Positions 63,122-64,000 of a stretch of 64,000 nt of DNA are shown here, in pieces. Below the pieces are notes generated by a model. That model had not been told where the DNA came from and ran no database searches. It worked only from the letters and a program-made list of their open reading frames with translations. The DNA comes from Burkholderiales bacterium (GTDB lineage: Bacteria; Pseudomonadota; Gammaproteobacteria; Burkholderiales; Burkholderiaceae_C): positions 186,001 through 250,000 of the forward strand of contig JAUVWL010000001.1 in assembly GCA_030604135.1 (NCBI GenBank), written 5' to 3'. The stretch's first letter is position 1; each line of letters starts with the position of its first letter. The position numbers and the translations under genes were made by a program.

Positions 63122-64000
63122 TCGCTCAAGACCTGCCGCCTGCCATCGACGCGCCCAGGGTGTGGCTGAAGACGCCGGGTGGCCAGGTGGCGGTGTACCA
63201 GCATCGGCAAGAGGGCTCGGCGTTGCCGCCGCTCCTGCTGGTGCACAGTGTCAACGCGGCGGCGTCGGCCGCCGAGGTGCGGCCCCTGTTCGAACACGCT
63301 GCCTCAACCCGCACCGTTTGGGCCATGGATCTTCCTGGCTTCGGACATTCGGATCGGTCGGCCATGGAGCACACCCCGGCGTCGATGACCGAAGCGGTGT
63401 TGTCTGTGCTGGACACCCTGCGCCGGGAAACCGGTGTGCCACAGGTCGATCTGCTGGCCGTTTCACTGGGGTCCGAGTTCGCGGCCAGGGCTGCGCTCAC
63501 TGCGGCCGCCCCTGTGCGTCGGCTGGCCCTGGTCAGCCCGACCGGACTGTCGGCGCGTCAGCGCCGCCATGGCCCCCCCGGCACCACCCTGGTCATCCCG
63601 TGGCTGGACCGGTGGCTTCGCGATTCCGCCTGGGGTGATCGCATTTTTCGCTGGCTCACGCGACCCTCTGTGATTCGTTATTTTCTGCGCCGCACGTTTG
63701 GCCGGCGCGAGATCGATGAAACACTCTGGCGCCAGGCGGTGGCCACCGCGCGTCAGCCCGGTGCACGCCATGCCCCCTTGCGATTCGTGGCGGGCGCGCT
63801 GTTCAGTGCAGACGCGCTTGACCTGTACAAAGCCCTGCAGATGCCGGTCTGGGTGTCGATGCCCACCCGAGGTGACTTCACCGACTATGAGGGTCGCGGT
63901 GAACTGGCGCAGCGCGAGAACTGGCGGTTTCACCGTATGGAAGGCGGGGCCCTGCCGTACTTCGAAAGCGCCGACGGCTTTCACGCCATCCTTGACGACT
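63118..64000 (+). CDS. Alpha/beta hydrolase, 3' end cut off by the window
   Basis: An open frame from ATG 63118 runs off the right edge without a stop, giving at least 294 residues. It shows the alpha/beta-hydrolase pattern: LLLVHSVNAAA (oxyanion region), DLPGFGHSDRS, and the nucleophile elbow LAVSLGSEF, with Ala in place of the first Gly of GxSxG. It overlaps dusA by four bases, so it is co-translated. Substrate unknown. Confidence 0.8.
   Translation, partial: MIAQDLPPAIDAPRVWLKTPGGQVAVYQHRQEGSALPPLLLVHSVNAAASAAEVRPLFEHAASTRTVWAMDLPGFGHSDRSAMEHTPASMTEAVLSVLDTLRRETGVPQVDLLAVSLGSEFAARAALTAAAPVRRLALVSPTGLSARQRRHGPPGTTLVIPWLDRWLRDSAWGDRIFRWLTRPSVIRYFLRRTFGRREIDETLWRQAVATARQPGARHAPLRFVAGALFSADALDLYKALQMPVWVSMPTRGDFTDYEGRGELAQRENWRFHRMEGGALPYFESADGFHAILDD

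Overview
The window is GC-rich, tightly packed chromosomal DNA from a betaproteobacterium, most likely Burkholderiales family Comamonadaceae (Hydrogenophaga-like). The reasons are the tmRNA tag ANDERFALAA, a fused aroA-cmk gene, the order gyrA-serC-pheA-tyrA-aroA/cmk-rpsA-ihfB-lapA-lapB, and a phaC-phaA-phaB polyhydroxybutyrate operon. The genus is an inference. I see no insertion sequence, prophage, CRISPR array or tRNA gene; the only RNA gene is ssrA.

Layout. Positions 1-5200 hold the edge of a quinoprotein (PQQ) alcohol-oxidation locus: a zinc metallohydrolase lipoprotein, a sigma-54 activator, a PedF-like cytochrome c behind a good -24/-12 promoter, and a periplasmic binding protein. Positions 5200-11100 hold a tungsten-type aldehyde oxidoreductase operon (aorA, aorB, aorC, a MoaD-like gene and a small unknown gene) with a divergent regulator that has GAF and Fis-HTH domains but no AAA+ domain. 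Alcohol oxidation makes aldehydes and Aor oxidises aldehydes, so the two blocks fit together. Positions 11200-16700 hold a membrane hydrolase-like protein, a sulfide:quinone reductase operon behind a CsoR/CstR-like operator, crcB, rdgC and a D-amino-acid dehydrogenase-like flavoprotein. Positions 16700-24000 hold a TRAP transporter divergent from a MarR-type regulator and a 5-oxoprolinase/hydantoinase.

Positions 24100-35700 (minus strand) hold a housekeeping supraoperon running gyrA to lapB. Positions 36000-38540 hold an OmpA-like protein, ubiG, a phosphoglycolate phosphatase and ssrA. Positions 38570-48370 look accessory: two glutamine-synthetase-like ligases, a methyltransferase, a [2Fe-2S] ferredoxin, a Rieske oxygenase and a divergent GntR/FCD regulator with a perfect 16-bp palindrome, followed by an AMP-phosphorylase-like enzyme, a PRPP-synthetase paralogue and an ene-reductase. 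The ligase/oxygenase set resembles pathways that glutamylate an amine before oxidising it, and is the best candidate here for an undescribed system.

Positions 48500-64000 hold an NfeD protease/slipin pair, an MFS transporter, maiA, pgeF, the PHB operon, a degenerate HD-GYP protein, a histidine kinase with a binding-protein partner, dusA and a truncated alpha/beta hydrolase.

A pattern across the window: eight genes have a -10-like hexamer exactly 6-7 nt before the ATG and no clear Shine-Dalgarno sequence, which suggests leaderless transcripts.
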